Source: Mucilaginibacter aquariorum (GTDB lineage: Bacteria > Bacteroidota > Bacteroidia > Sphingobacteriales > Sphingobacteriaceae). From it: a stretch of DNA of 64,000 bases. The translations under genes were made by a program, and so were the position numbers. This document shows positions 43,356-50,698 of this stretch, piece by piece. A model generated the notes under the pieces. The model had not been told where the DNA came from and made no database searches. It saw nothing but the letters and a program-made list of their open reading frames with translations. Location: contig NZ_JANHOH010000001.1 in NCBI RefSeq assembly GCF_024498135.1, positions 1,922,001-1,986,000 on the forward strand, read 5' to 3'. The first letter of the stretch is position 1; every line of letters starts with the position of its first letter.

Positions 43356-45035
43356 ATGGAGAACAAACCCATAGCGCGTACGCTTCGTTTACTGTCGCAA
43401 TTGATGGAATTGCACGAGGTTAATCCTTTCAAAATAAAATCGATAGCTAATGCTGCCTTTAAGGTAGATAAGCTGCCCTTCCCTATCGCCGGTAAATCAT
43501 TGGCCGAGTTAGAGAAAATAGATGGCATTGGTAAAAGCATCGCCACCAAAATTGCCGAACTGCTGGAAACCGGCACCATGACCGAACTGCAGGATATGCT
43601 TGCAAAAACGCCCGAAGGTGTTGTGGAGATGATGGGCATAAAAGGTATTGGTGCAAAAAAGGTGGCCATTATCTGGAAAGACCTGGGCATTGAGAATGTG
43701 GGCGAATTATACTATGCCTGTAACGAGAACCGCCTTATCGAAGCCAAAGGCTTTGGTTTAAAAACACAGGAGGAAATAAAAAAGGTTATTGAATTCCGCA
43801 TGGCGGGTAATGGCAAGTTCCTTTATTCTCAGGTAGAAAAGGATGTTAAAGACCTGATGGAAGAGATCCGCGGCATTTTCCCTGATGCGTTAAAGCATAT
43901 CGCCGGGGAATTTCGCAGGTTGAACGAGATCATCAGCGAGCTGGTTATTGTTGTAGGTAGTTTAAACCAGGGGATAGCTTTTAAGGCACTGGCCGAATTA
44001 GATACCCTGCAAAATATTGTTTTGAACGGCACACACATTTCTGCCGAATTAAAAAATGGCTTATTAGTTGACATTATATGTGTTGACAAGGCTAATTACT
44101 ATTACGAACTATTTGTAAACACTGGGGATACCGAGCATGTTGAGGCTGTTTTATCCCGCATAAACATCCCGCTGGAGCAGCCCCAAACAGAAGAAGTAAT
44201 ATACCAAAAAGCAGGCCTGGCCTGGATGCAGCCCGAACTGCGCGAAGGCACCGCTTTTATAGAAAAAGCGGCAGAAAACAAACTGCCGGTATTAATAAGC
44301 TATCACGACCTTAAAGGTACGCTGCATAACCACAGCACCTGGAGCGACGGTGTAAACACGCTGGAAGAGATAGCCCTATACTGCCGGGATGAATTGAAAT
44401 TGGAATACTTAGGGATCAGCGACCATAGCAAAAGCGCTTTTTATGCAAAAGGGCTTAGCATTGAGCGGGTTTTACAACAGCAGGAAGAGATAGATCATCT
44501 GAATAAAAAGATAACAGATTTCCATATTTTTAAAGGTATCGAATCGGATATTTTGAATGACGGTTCATTGGATTATCCTGATGAGATCCTGAAAAAGTTT
44601 GATTTTATTGTGGCATCGATACACTCCAACATAAAAATGCAGGAGGAGAAAGCTACCGCCCGTTTAATAAAAGCCATCGAGAACCCCTACACCACCATTT
44701 TGGGCCACCCTACCGGCAGGTTATTGCTTAGTCGTAAGGGGTACGATATCGATCACAAAAAAGTAATTGATGCCTGTGCAGCCAACAATGTGGTGATAGA
44801 AATTAATGCCAACCCCTTAAGGCTCGACCTTGACTGGCGCTGGCACCAATACGCGCTGGAAAAAGGTGTTATGCTATCCATTAACCCCGATGCACACCGC
44901 AACAGTGGTTTTAAGGATATGGAATATGGCACGCATGTTGCCCGTAAGGGTGGTTTAACCAAAGAAATGTGCCTTAATGCGCTATCTTTGGACCAGATCA
45001 CAAAGGTTTTTGAAAAGAAAAGAAGTAGTCAGTAA
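43356..45035 (+). CDS. PolX-family protein with degenerate polymerase site and intact PHP domain
   Basis: A PolX of 559 residues: N-terminal helix-hairpin-helix units (G-I-G-K-S near 57 and G-I-G-A-K near 97), a nucleotidyltransferase fold (about 170-300) and a C-terminal PHP phosphoesterase (about 315-555). The polymerase signature A-G-x-x-R-R (183-188) is present, but the metal-binding D-x-D that follows is E195-L-V197. The PHP metal ligands look intact (H324-N-H326, D331, D-H-S, E-S-D, N-P-D-A-H). It is therefore probably a nuclease or phosphoesterase more than a polymerase. Confidence 0.88.
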   Translation: MENKPIARTLRLLSQLMELHEVNPFKIKSIANAAFKVDKLPFPIAGKSLAELEKIDGIGKSIATKIAELLETGTMTELQDMLAKTPEGVVEMMGIKGIGAKKVAIIWKDLGIENVGELYYACNENRLIEAKGFGLKTQEEIKKVIEFRMAGNGKFLYSQVEKDVKDLMEEIRGIFPDALKHIAGEFRRLNEIISELVIVVGSLNQGIAFKALAELDTLQNIVLNGTHISAELKNGLLVDIICVDKANYYYELFVNTGDTEHVEAVLSRINIPLEQPQTEEVIYQKAGLAWMQPELREGTAFIEKAAENKLPVLISYHDLKGTLHNHSTWSDGVNTLEEIALYCRDELKLEYLGISDHSKSAFYAKGLSIERVLQQQEEIDHLNKKITDFHIFKGIESDILNDGSLDYPDEILKKFDFIVASIHSNIKMQEEKATARLIKAIENPYTTILGHPTGRLLLSRKGYDIDHKKVIDACAANNVVIEINANPLRLDLDWRWHQYALEKGVMLSINPDAHRNSGFKDMEYGTHVARKGGLTKEMCLNALSLDQITKVFEKKRSSQ

Positions 45036-45042
45036 AGGGTGT

Positions 45043-45082
45043 TGGGTCATTGGGTCATTGGGTCATTGGGTCATTGGGTCAT
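45043..45082. repeat. Five perfect tandem copies of TGGGTCAT
   Basis: Five head-to-tail copies of the 8-mer TGGGTCAT with no interruption, between polX and the four-helix-bundle gene. The complementary word TGAGTCAT is found inverted on the far side of that gene (45514-45542). Confidence 0.95.
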
Positions 45083-45138
45083 TTAAATAAATTTGAAATT
45101 CCTAAAAGTGTTTGTTTCTTTATACTTATCGATCAATA

Positions 45139-45534
45139 ATGAGTAATAGAATAGAAGATTTAGAAATTTACACCTTAGCGGATAATTTCTCGAATAAAAT
45201 ATGGGTCTTGGTCTTAGAATGGGATTACTTCACAAAAGACACTATTGGCAAACAAATAACCAGGTCGGCCGATTCAATAAGTGCGAATATTGCAGAAGGC
45301 TTTGGAAGATTTCATTATAAAGAAAATAAAAACTTCTGTTACTTTAGCAGAGGTTCGTTAATTGAAACAAAGGGATGGCTGAATAAATGCAAGGTAAGAA
45401 ACTTAATTAATGAGGATAAATACAACGAACTTTTAAAAGAATTAGAAACCATCCATCATAAACTAAATATTTACATCAAATATATCGGAAAGAAGATCGT
45501 TGAACAGCCGGGCAATGACCTAATGACTCAATGA
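45139..45534 (+). CDS. Four-helix-bundle protein, 23S rRNA IVP family
   Basis: A 131-residue protein of the TIGR02436/IVP family (S23-like), known as genes within 23S rRNA intervening sequences of some bacteria and as free-standing genes in Bacteroidota. The conserved centre I-T-R-S-A-D-S-I-S-A-N-I-A-E-G-F-G-R and the C-terminal helix pair are clear. I chose the ATG at 45139; a TTG 27 nt upstream is unlikely. The last residues (G-N-D-L-M-T-Q) are encoded by the flanking word repeats. Function is unknown; the insertion splits the polX-rfaE1 interval. Confidence 0.85.
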   Translation: MSNRIEDLEIYTLADNFSNKIWVLVLEWDYFTKDTIGKQITRSADSISANIAEGFGRFHYKENKNFCYFSRGSLIETKGWLNKCKVRNLINEDKYNELLKELETIHHKLNIYIKYIGKKIVEQPGNDLMTQ

Positions 45535-45542
45535 CTCAATGA
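45514..45542. repeat. Inverted TGRGTCAT-type repeats
   Basis: Tandem ATGACYYA words (complement TGAGTCAT/TAGGTCAT), at least three copies, the inverse of the TGGGTCAT array at 45043-45082. The array overlaps the end of the four-helix-bundle coding sequence. Confidence 0.8.
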
Positions 45543-45554
45543 TACAAAAGGAGA

Positions 45555-46535
45555 ATGTTAACAGATAAAGTACGCGAACTTCAGCAATCGGGCCCTACAC
45601 CAAATATTTTGGTAATTGGCGACCTGATGATAGACCATTATGTTATAGGCGATGCCACCAGGCTTTCGCCCGAGGCCCCGGTACCTATAGTTAACGTAAA
45701 AAAAGAATTCACTACACCCGGTGGCGCGGCAAATGTTGCGCAAAATTTGTTATCGCTGGGTTCGGGGGTATCACTTGCAGGTATAACCGGTGATGATATT
45801 GATGCCACCCGCTTAACCGATATTTTGGTTAATGAAGGTATTAATGCCGATGCTATATTAAAAGACGCCACCCGCCTCACTACGGTAAAAACCCGTGTAA
45901 TGGCAGGCAGCCATCAGTTGGTTAGGGTAGATAGAGAGGTTACCCATCCGCTAACCGAAAGTTTACAGGCAGAATTTATTGAACGAATAAAAGGCAATAT
46001 CGCTAAAGCGGATATAGTTGTTTTATCAGATTACAATAAAGGACTTTTCTCGCCTGCCCTAACACAACAGCTTATTAACGAGGCCAATAGTAAAGGCAAA
46101 AAAGTAGTTATCGATCCTAAGGGGCTTAACTACGAAAAGTATAAAGGCGCCTATATTATAAAGCCAAACCGCAAGGAACTGGCTGAAGCTGCCAAAACGG
46201 AAAAGATCACCAATATTGACGAGTTACAGCAGGCAGCACGTATCATCATAAAACAAACCGGTGCGGAGTATATTGTGGTAACCCTTTCAGAACAAGGCAT
46301 GGTTATTATCAGCGAGTTAGCCTACAAATTATTACCGGTGAAAGCCACATCTGTGTTTGACGTAACCGGCGCGGGCGATACCGTACTGGCAACAATGGCT
46401 TACTTTATAGCCCAGGGCTTAAATGTTGAAGAAGCCTGCGAACTGGCCAACCACGCCGCTGCCATAGTAATAAGGCAAACCGGCAGCGCGGTAACAACAG
46501 TTAACGAGATACTGGAAGATATTGAAAGAAGGTGA
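45555..46535 (+). CDS. rfaE1: D-glycero-beta-D-manno-heptose 7-phosphate kinase (RfaE domain I)
   Basis: PfkB-family kinase that makes heptose 1,7-bisphosphate for LPS inner-core synthesis. The RfaE1 opening L-V-I-G-D-L-M-I-D-H-Y and G-D-A-T-R-L-S-P-E-A-P-V-P, the G-G-A-A-N-V-A-Q tract and the C-terminal D-V-T-G-A-G-D motif are all present. Length 326 fits domain I alone; domain II is the separate gene rfaE2 (47946). An AAAAGGAGA ribosome-binding site precedes the ATG. Located in a heptose cluster. Confidence 0.95.
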   Translation: MLTDKVRELQQSGPTPNILVIGDLMIDHYVIGDATRLSPEAPVPIVNVKKEFTTPGGAANVAQNLLSLGSGVSLAGITGDDIDATRLTDILVNEGINADAILKDATRLTTVKTRVMAGSHQLVRVDREVTHPLTESLQAEFIERIKGNIAKADIVVLSDYNKGLFSPALTQQLINEANSKGKKVVIDPKGLNYEKYKGAYIIKPNRKELAEAAKTEKITNIDELQQAARIIIKQTGAEYIVVTLSEQGMVIISELAYKLLPVKATSVFDVTGAGDTVLATMAYFIAQGLNVEEACELANHAAAIVIRQTGSAVTTVNEILEDIERR

Positions 46536-46559
46536 GTAGTTGAATGGTGAGTGGTTAAT

Positions 46560-46645
46560 CGCCGAGCGTTTTTTTAATCACTAATTCAATAATTCAATAA
46601 ATGATTACTAATTCAATAATTCACTAAATCACTAATTCAATAAGC
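46560..46645. repeat. aattcaataa word-repeat spacer
   Basis: A run of aattcaata, actaattca and aaatcactaa words fills the gap between rfaE1 and gmhA. Similar words occur at 48485-48520 and 63040-63072. Confidence 0.6.
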
Positions 46646-47200
46646 ATGGTTATTGAAGAACTATACGAACATCAAAAATTAATACTAAAGGTTATTGAGA
46701 ACCTGAGCGGCGATATTGAAACCGCTTGCGGAGTAATTGTTTCTGTATTAAAAGATGGCAAAAAGGTATTAATTGCAGGCAATGGCGGCAGTGCCGCCGA
46801 TGCACAGCATATAGCGGCCGAACTAAGCGGCAGGTTTGTAAAAGAACGTAAAGCACTGCCCGGCATAGCCTTAACGGTTGATACATCGGCACTTACGGCT
46901 ATAGCAAATGATTATGGTTATAACCATGTATTCGCGCGTCAGGTAGAAGCGCTGGCACAACCCGGCGACCTGTTTATTGGGATCTCAACCAGCGGTAATA
47001 GTCAGGGTATACTAAATGCCTTTGAAACAGCCGGTAAAATTGGCTGCAAAACACTGGGTTTATCCGGCCGCGATGGTGGTAAAATGACTGGTTTATGCGA
47101 CCTGAACATCATTGTACCATCAGATGTTACCGCACGGATCCAGGAAATGCATATCCTTATTGGCCATATCCTATGCAAGGCTGTGGATGATGCTTATTAA
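46646..47200 (+). CDS. gmhA: Sedoheptulose 7-phosphate isomerase
   Basis: First enzyme of ADP-heptose synthesis. A single SIS domain of 184 residues with A-G-N-G-G-S-A-A-D-A-Q-H near residue 48 and the catalytic E-L-S-G-R-F segment. The C-terminal histidine-bearing H-I-L-I-G-H fits the active site. It lies between rfaE1 and the DUF559 cassette and is followed by rfaE2. No gmhB (the bisphosphate phosphatase) is present in the cluster. Confidence 0.95.
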   Translation: MVIEELYEHQKLILKVIENLSGDIETACGVIVSVLKDGKKVLIAGNGGSAADAQHIAAELSGRFVKERKALPGIALTVDTSALTAIANDYGYNHVFARQVEALAQPGDLFIGISTSGNSQGILNAFETAGKIGCKTLGLSGRDGGKMTGLCDLNIIVPSDVTARIQEMHILIGHILCKAVDDAY

Positions 47201-47229
47201 TAATATCCCAAGGTTAATGCAGGGACCAT

Positions 47230-47343
47230 GTGCGATTCCCTCCCAACGGGAGGGTGCAGGGAGGGGTTTAGCAAGGCGATAAACAGCGTTCAAACCCCTC
47301 CCTGCCACCACACAAATCCAACACACCCCTCCCAAGGGAGGGA
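47230..47343 (+). repeat. Three-hairpin repeat, left copy
   Basis: Order: stem CCCTCCC / GGGAGGG (47238-47254), a 14-bp perfect stem GCAGGGAGGGGTTT (47256-47269) with its complement at 47292-47305, and stem CCCTCCC / GGGAGGG (47327-47342). The same element recurs at 47799-47914 in the same orientation. Confidence 0.9.
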
Positions 47344-47360
47344 ATAAAAAAAGAAAAAAG

Positions 47361-47786
47361 ATGCCAAAACTCATTCCATACAACCCAAAGTTAAAGCCCT
47401 TAGCCCGAAAGCTAAGAAAGGACATGACCTTTGGCGAAGTAATATTGTGGAATGAATTAAAAGAGGACAAACTCTGGGGCTTTGATTTTGACAGACAACG
47501 ATGTTTGGATAATTATATCGTCGATTTTTACTGTAAAGAATTAATGCTTGTGATAGAAATCGATGGTATGTCACACAATCATGAAGAGGCTTTTAATAAG
47601 GATGAACTTAGACAGCAGAAGTTAGAAGATTTCGGCGTTACATTCATCAGATTTAGTGAAGCTGATGTAAAATATGATATGTTTAATGTTATTCGGGGTA
47701 TTGAAGGTGCCGTTATAGACATTGTTAAAAAGAGCGGTTCAATTAAACTTCCGAAAGGTTTTCCGATGGAGGTTTTAAATGATTAA
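47361..47786 (+). CDS. DUF559 protein, Vsr-like PD-(D/E)xK nuclease fold
   Basis: A 141-residue DUF559 protein, a family related to very-short-patch-repair (Vsr) endonucleases and restriction-type nuclease folds. Likely catalytic residues are D55 in V-D-F-Y-C and E66-I-D68 in V-I-E-I-D-G, with conserved R-Q-R preceding them. Biological role unknown. The gene is in the same orientation as the heptose genes, interrupts gmhA-rfaE2, and is framed by two direct copies of a three-hairpin repeat. No recognition, methylase or transposase gene is present. Confidence 0.9.
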   Translation: MPKLIPYNPKLKPLARKLRKDMTFGEVILWNELKEDKLWGFDFDRQRCLDNYIVDFYCKELMLVIEIDGMSHNHEEAFNKDELRQQKLEDFGVTFIRFSEADVKYDMFNVIRGIEGAVIDIVKKSGSIKLPKGFPMEVLND

Positions 47787-47798
47787 AAGCAGGGGCCT

Positions 47799-47914
47799 GT
47801 GCGATTCCCTCCCAACGGGAGGGTGCAGGGAGGGGTTTAGCAAAGCGATATGGAATACTGATTAAACCCCTCCCCGCCACTTCGATACCCAACACACCCC
47901 TCCCAAGGGAGGGA
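47799..47914 (+). repeat. Three-hairpin repeat, right copy
   Basis: Starts 13 nt after the DUF559 stop codon. The first 45 bases are identical to the left copy except one; the centre differs in sequence but keeps the stem (AGGGGTTTA / TAAACCCCT), and the last 29 bases are identical. Confidence 0.9.
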
Positions 47915-47945
47915 GTTAATTAATTATTATTCTTAATTTTATCCT

Positions 47946-48458
47946 ATGCGCCACGATCTGGAAAAAACGCTTCTTAGTAAAATAGCTACCCTGCCGCAGC
48001 TAACCGCAAGCATTGCTGCCTGGAAAAGCGAAGGCAAAAAGGTGGTGTTTACCAATGGCGTGTTCGATCTGCTGCATCTTGGTCATATTACCTATCTGTC
48101 GAAAGCTGCCGAACTGGGCGATAAGCTTATTATCGGCTTAAATGCCGATGCATCAGTAAAGCGCTTAAAGGGCGAAAACCGCCCGGTGAATGATCAAAAC
48201 AACCGTGCCGCTTTATTGGCCGCGCTGTTTTTTGTAGATGCTGTAATATTATTTGAAGAGGACACCCCGCGCGAACTCATTACCAAATTAATGCCCGATA
48301 TACTGGTTAAGGGTGCCGATTATACGGTAGAAAATATTGCGGGTGCGAAAGAAGTACTGGCCAATGGCGGCGAGGTAAAAACCATTACGTTGGTTGAAGG
48401 CTACTCCTCTACCTCTATCATCAACAGGATAAAGGCGCAAAGCGAGGTGAAAGGATAA
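47946..48458 (+). CDS. rfaE2: Heptose 1-phosphate adenylyltransferase (RfaE domain II)
   Basis: Transfers AMP to heptose 1-phosphate to give ADP-heptose. The cytidylyltransferase-fold signature T-N-G-V-F-D-L-L-H44-L-G-H47 is clear, as is I-I-G-L-N-A-D near residue 63. Length 170 is typical of the separate domain II protein. It follows the right three-hairpin repeat, whose 3' end is 32 nt upstream, so the cassette may separate it from gmhA transcription. Confidence 0.95.
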   Translation: MRHDLEKTLLSKIATLPQLTASIAAWKSEGKKVVFTNGVFDLLHLGHITYLSKAAELGDKLIIGLNADASVKRLKGENRPVNDQNNRAALLAALFFVDAVILFEEDTPRELITKLMPDILVKGADYTVENIAGAKEVLANGGEVKTITLVEGYSSTSIINRIKAQSEVKG

Positions 48459-48484
48459 AGGCAAAGGGCTTGCACAAGGAAAAA

Positions 48485-48520
48485 TCAATAATTCAATAAA
48501 TCACTAATTCACTAATTGAT
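48485..48520. repeat. aattcaataa word-repeat spacer
   Basis: A run of aattcaataa and atcactaattca words between rfaE2 and the GT9 gene, the same style as 46560-46645. Confidence 0.55.
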
Positions 48521-48524
48521 CCTG

Positions 48525-49490
48525 ATGAAGATACTGGTTATCCGCTTTAGCTCGATGGGCGATATTATATATACCACCCCCATTGTGCGCTGCCTGAAAA
48601 AGCAGCTTCGGGATGCCGAGGTACACTTTCTGACAAAACCTGCTTTTAAATACATTTACGATAATAACCCTTACGTTGATAAGCTGTTACTGTTAAAACC
48701 TTCATTATCAGAGACCATCGCAGATATAAAGGCCGAAGGGTACGATTACATTATCGACTTGCACAATAACCTGCGCACTGCTCTTATTAAACTGCGCACA
48801 GGCATCAAATCATCCACCTATAAAAAACAAACTATCCGTAAGTGGCTCAGTCTGAGGTTTAATTTAAAACTTGTACCTCCTGTGCACTTGGTAGATCGTT
48901 ACCTTAAGGCAGTTGCTTTTTTAGGTGTGACAAACGATGGCCAGCCTATTGATTATTATATAAAAAAGGATTACCAACTTACTGAACTACTCCCGGCATC
49001 GCATCAAAACTATGTAGCCTTTGTTATAGGCGCCACTCATTTTACCAAACGCATGCCTAATAAAAAGATCATCAATATATGCAGGCAGCTTAATTTGCCG
49101 GTGGTGCTATTGGGCGGTAATGATGTTAAAGCAAATGGAGATGAAATAGCCGCTGCCATAGGCGATAATATTTATAATGCCTGCGGGGTAACCACGCTCG
49201 ATGAATCTGTTTTCCTGGTATCAAAAGCGCAAAGTATCATTGGTTTCGATACCGGGCTTACCCATATTGCCGAAGCTTTTAATAAACCCATCGTATCCAT
49301 TTGGGGTGGCACCGTGCCCGAGTTATTAGGCGTGCAACCCTATATGGTAAAAGATGTTTTAGTTGCAGGTATTGATCTGAGTTGCCGACCCTGTTCTAAA
49401 TTTGGGTTAGAAAAGTGCCCGCTGGGGCATTTTAAATGTATGCATGATATTCCGGAACAGCCAATAACAGAATTTGTAAATGTTAAATAA
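48525..49490 (+). CDS. Glycosyltransferase family 9, heptosyltransferase type
   Basis: LPS-core glycosyltransferase adding heptose from ADP-heptose. The N-terminus M-K-I-L-V-I-R-F-S-S-M-G-D-I and the C-terminal G-F-D-T-G-L-T-H-I-A-E-A donor site are GT9 hallmarks. It is 321 residues from the ATG at 48525; a TTG start three codons upstream was rejected. It closes the heptose cluster. Which acceptor it uses (WaaC- or WaaF-like) cannot be decided here. Confidence 0.92.
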   Translation: MKILVIRFSSMGDIIYTTPIVRCLKKQLRDAEVHFLTKPAFKYIYDNNPYVDKLLLLKPSLSETIADIKAEGYDYIIDLHNNLRTALIKLRTGIKSSTYKKQTIRKWLSLRFNLKLVPPVHLVDRYLKAVAFLGVTNDGQPIDYYIKKDYQLTELLPASHQNYVAFVIGATHFTKRMPNKKIINICRQLNLPVVLLGGNDVKANGDEIAAAIGDNIYNACGVTTLDESVFLVSKAQSIIGFDTGLTHIAEAFNKPIVSIWGGTVPELLGVQPYMVKDVLVAGIDLSCRPCSKFGLEKCPLGHFKCMHDIPEQPITEFVNVK

Positions 49491-49546
49491 CTGTAAAGTT
49501 AGTTAATAAATTTTCTTATTTTCGTGTAAACAATAAATCTTATTAC

Positions 49547-50158
49547 ATGAAAAAATTATTACTTATCCTTTGCTGCAGCTTTGCAGTATCAACAGCTTTT
49601 GCGCAAATCCCAAGCTTCGGTATCAGGGGTGGCGTAAACTTCGCTAAACTTTCAGCCTCAAGCGGTAATATAACCGCCTCAACAAATTCAACCACAACAT
49701 TTGCTGCAGGTTTATTTGCCGACTTTAAATTTGGCAATGTATCTTTACAACCAGCTTTAAATTACACCGGTAAAGGTGGTGAAGGTGAGGACGGCGAAGG
49801 CGGCCTGGTTAAAATTAAAACTTACTATGTACAAGTTCCTGTAAACGTGGTTTATCATATACCTGCGGTATTTGGTCATGTTTATTTAGGTGCCGGCCCA
49901 TACGTAGGTATTGGCGTATCAGGGAAAGCTAAATCTGTAGGCGGCGGTTCGTCTGTTAGCGAAGATATCACCTTTGGCGATGGCGAAAATGATCTAAAAA
50001 GAACCGATTTTGGTTTGGATGGTATTGCCGGTCTTGAATTTAACAACGGTTTCATTCTTGGTGTTAACTACGACCTTGGCTTGTCTAACATAACCAACAC
50101 AAGCTCAATCTCTACAAAAAACCGCGTATTCGGTATTTCTGTAGGTTATAAATTCTAA
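49547..50158 (+). CDS. Outer-membrane beta-barrel protein, PorT-like
   Basis: A 203-residue outer-membrane protein with signal peptide ending F-A-Q. The mature protein opens with I-R-G-G-V-N-F-A-K-L and has about eight amphipathic strands ending in an aromatic residue (Y-K-F at the C-terminus), typical of the PorT/outer-membrane beta-barrel family. The middle is glycine-rich (G-K-G-G-E-G-E-D-G-E-G-G), a likely surface loop. Function unknown. A strong terminator follows, so it is an independent unit. Confidence 0.82.
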   Translation: MKKLLLILCCSFAVSTAFAQIPSFGIRGGVNFAKLSASSGNITASTNSTTTFAAGLFADFKFGNVSLQPALNYTGKGGEGEDGEGGLVKIKTYYVQVPVNVVYHIPAVFGHVYLGAGPYVGIGVSGKAKSVGGGSSVSEDITFGDGENDLKRTDFGLDGIAGLEFNNGFILGVNYDLGLSNITNTSSISTKNRVFGISVGYKF

Positions 50159-50177
50159 TCAGAAAAATAATATCTAT

Positions 50178-50209
50178 AAAAAAGCGGGGCTATATGCCCC
50201 GCTTTTTTT
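50178..50209 (+). terminator. Terminator of the PorT-like gene
   Basis: The 12- to 13-bp perfect stem AAAAAGCGGGGC / GCCCCGCTTTTT has a 5-nt loop and T7. Confidence 0.9.
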
Positions 50210-50221
50210 ATTTTAGTACAA

Positions 50222-50698
50222 ATGAAAAAATTACTGCTGATACGCCACGCTAAGGCAACCCACGAAAGCGGGTATGTGGATTTTGAGCGCCCGTTAACCG
50301 ATAAAGGCTTTGAACAAGCCGAATTAATGGCCACGCGCTTACAGGCAGCAAGTATACAACCTCAAACGTTGATAGCAAGCCCCTCCCTGCGTACCTTATC
50401 AACAGCAAATGTTTTTAGCCAGATATTGGGCTTACAACCGGCAATTACCCATAAAGAGATCTATGATGCCAGTGAAAACGCGTTGCTAAAAGTGATATAT
50501 GAACTACCTGATAATAAAGATTTTATTGCCCTTGTTGGCCATAACCCGGGTATAAGCCAGGTGCTTTATTATTTAAGCGGGGCTATAAAAGATGTACCGC
50601 CATGTTCTACGGCCTTAATTGAATTTGATGCAGATAGCTGGGCCGAATTGTATGAGGGAGCAGGCAAACTTACCCATTACGATACCCCCAAAAGCTAA
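50222..50698 (+). CDS. sixA: Histidine phosphatase, SixA type
   Basis: A phosphohistidine-type phosphatase of 158 residues with the catalytic R-H-A-K near residues 8-11 and V-G-H-N-P-G-I near 115. In E. coli, SixA acts on the PTS phosphocarrier NPr; Bacteroidota homologues are uncharacterised. The stop overlaps the convergent dprA stop by 4 nt. Only 12 nt separate it from the terminator of the preceding gene. Confidence 0.88.
   Translation: MKKLLLIRHAKATHESGYVDFERPLTDKGFEQAELMATRLQAASIQPQTLIASPSLRTLSTANVFSQILGLQPAITHKEIYDASENALLKVIYELPDNKDFIALVGHNPGISQVLYYLSGAIKDVPPCSTALIEFDADSWAELYEGAGKLTHYDTPKS

Noticed and set aside
45043..45082. Assembly or sequencing artefact
   Set aside because: The inverted partner word occurs beyond the gene, which an artefact would not create; copy number could still be misassembled.
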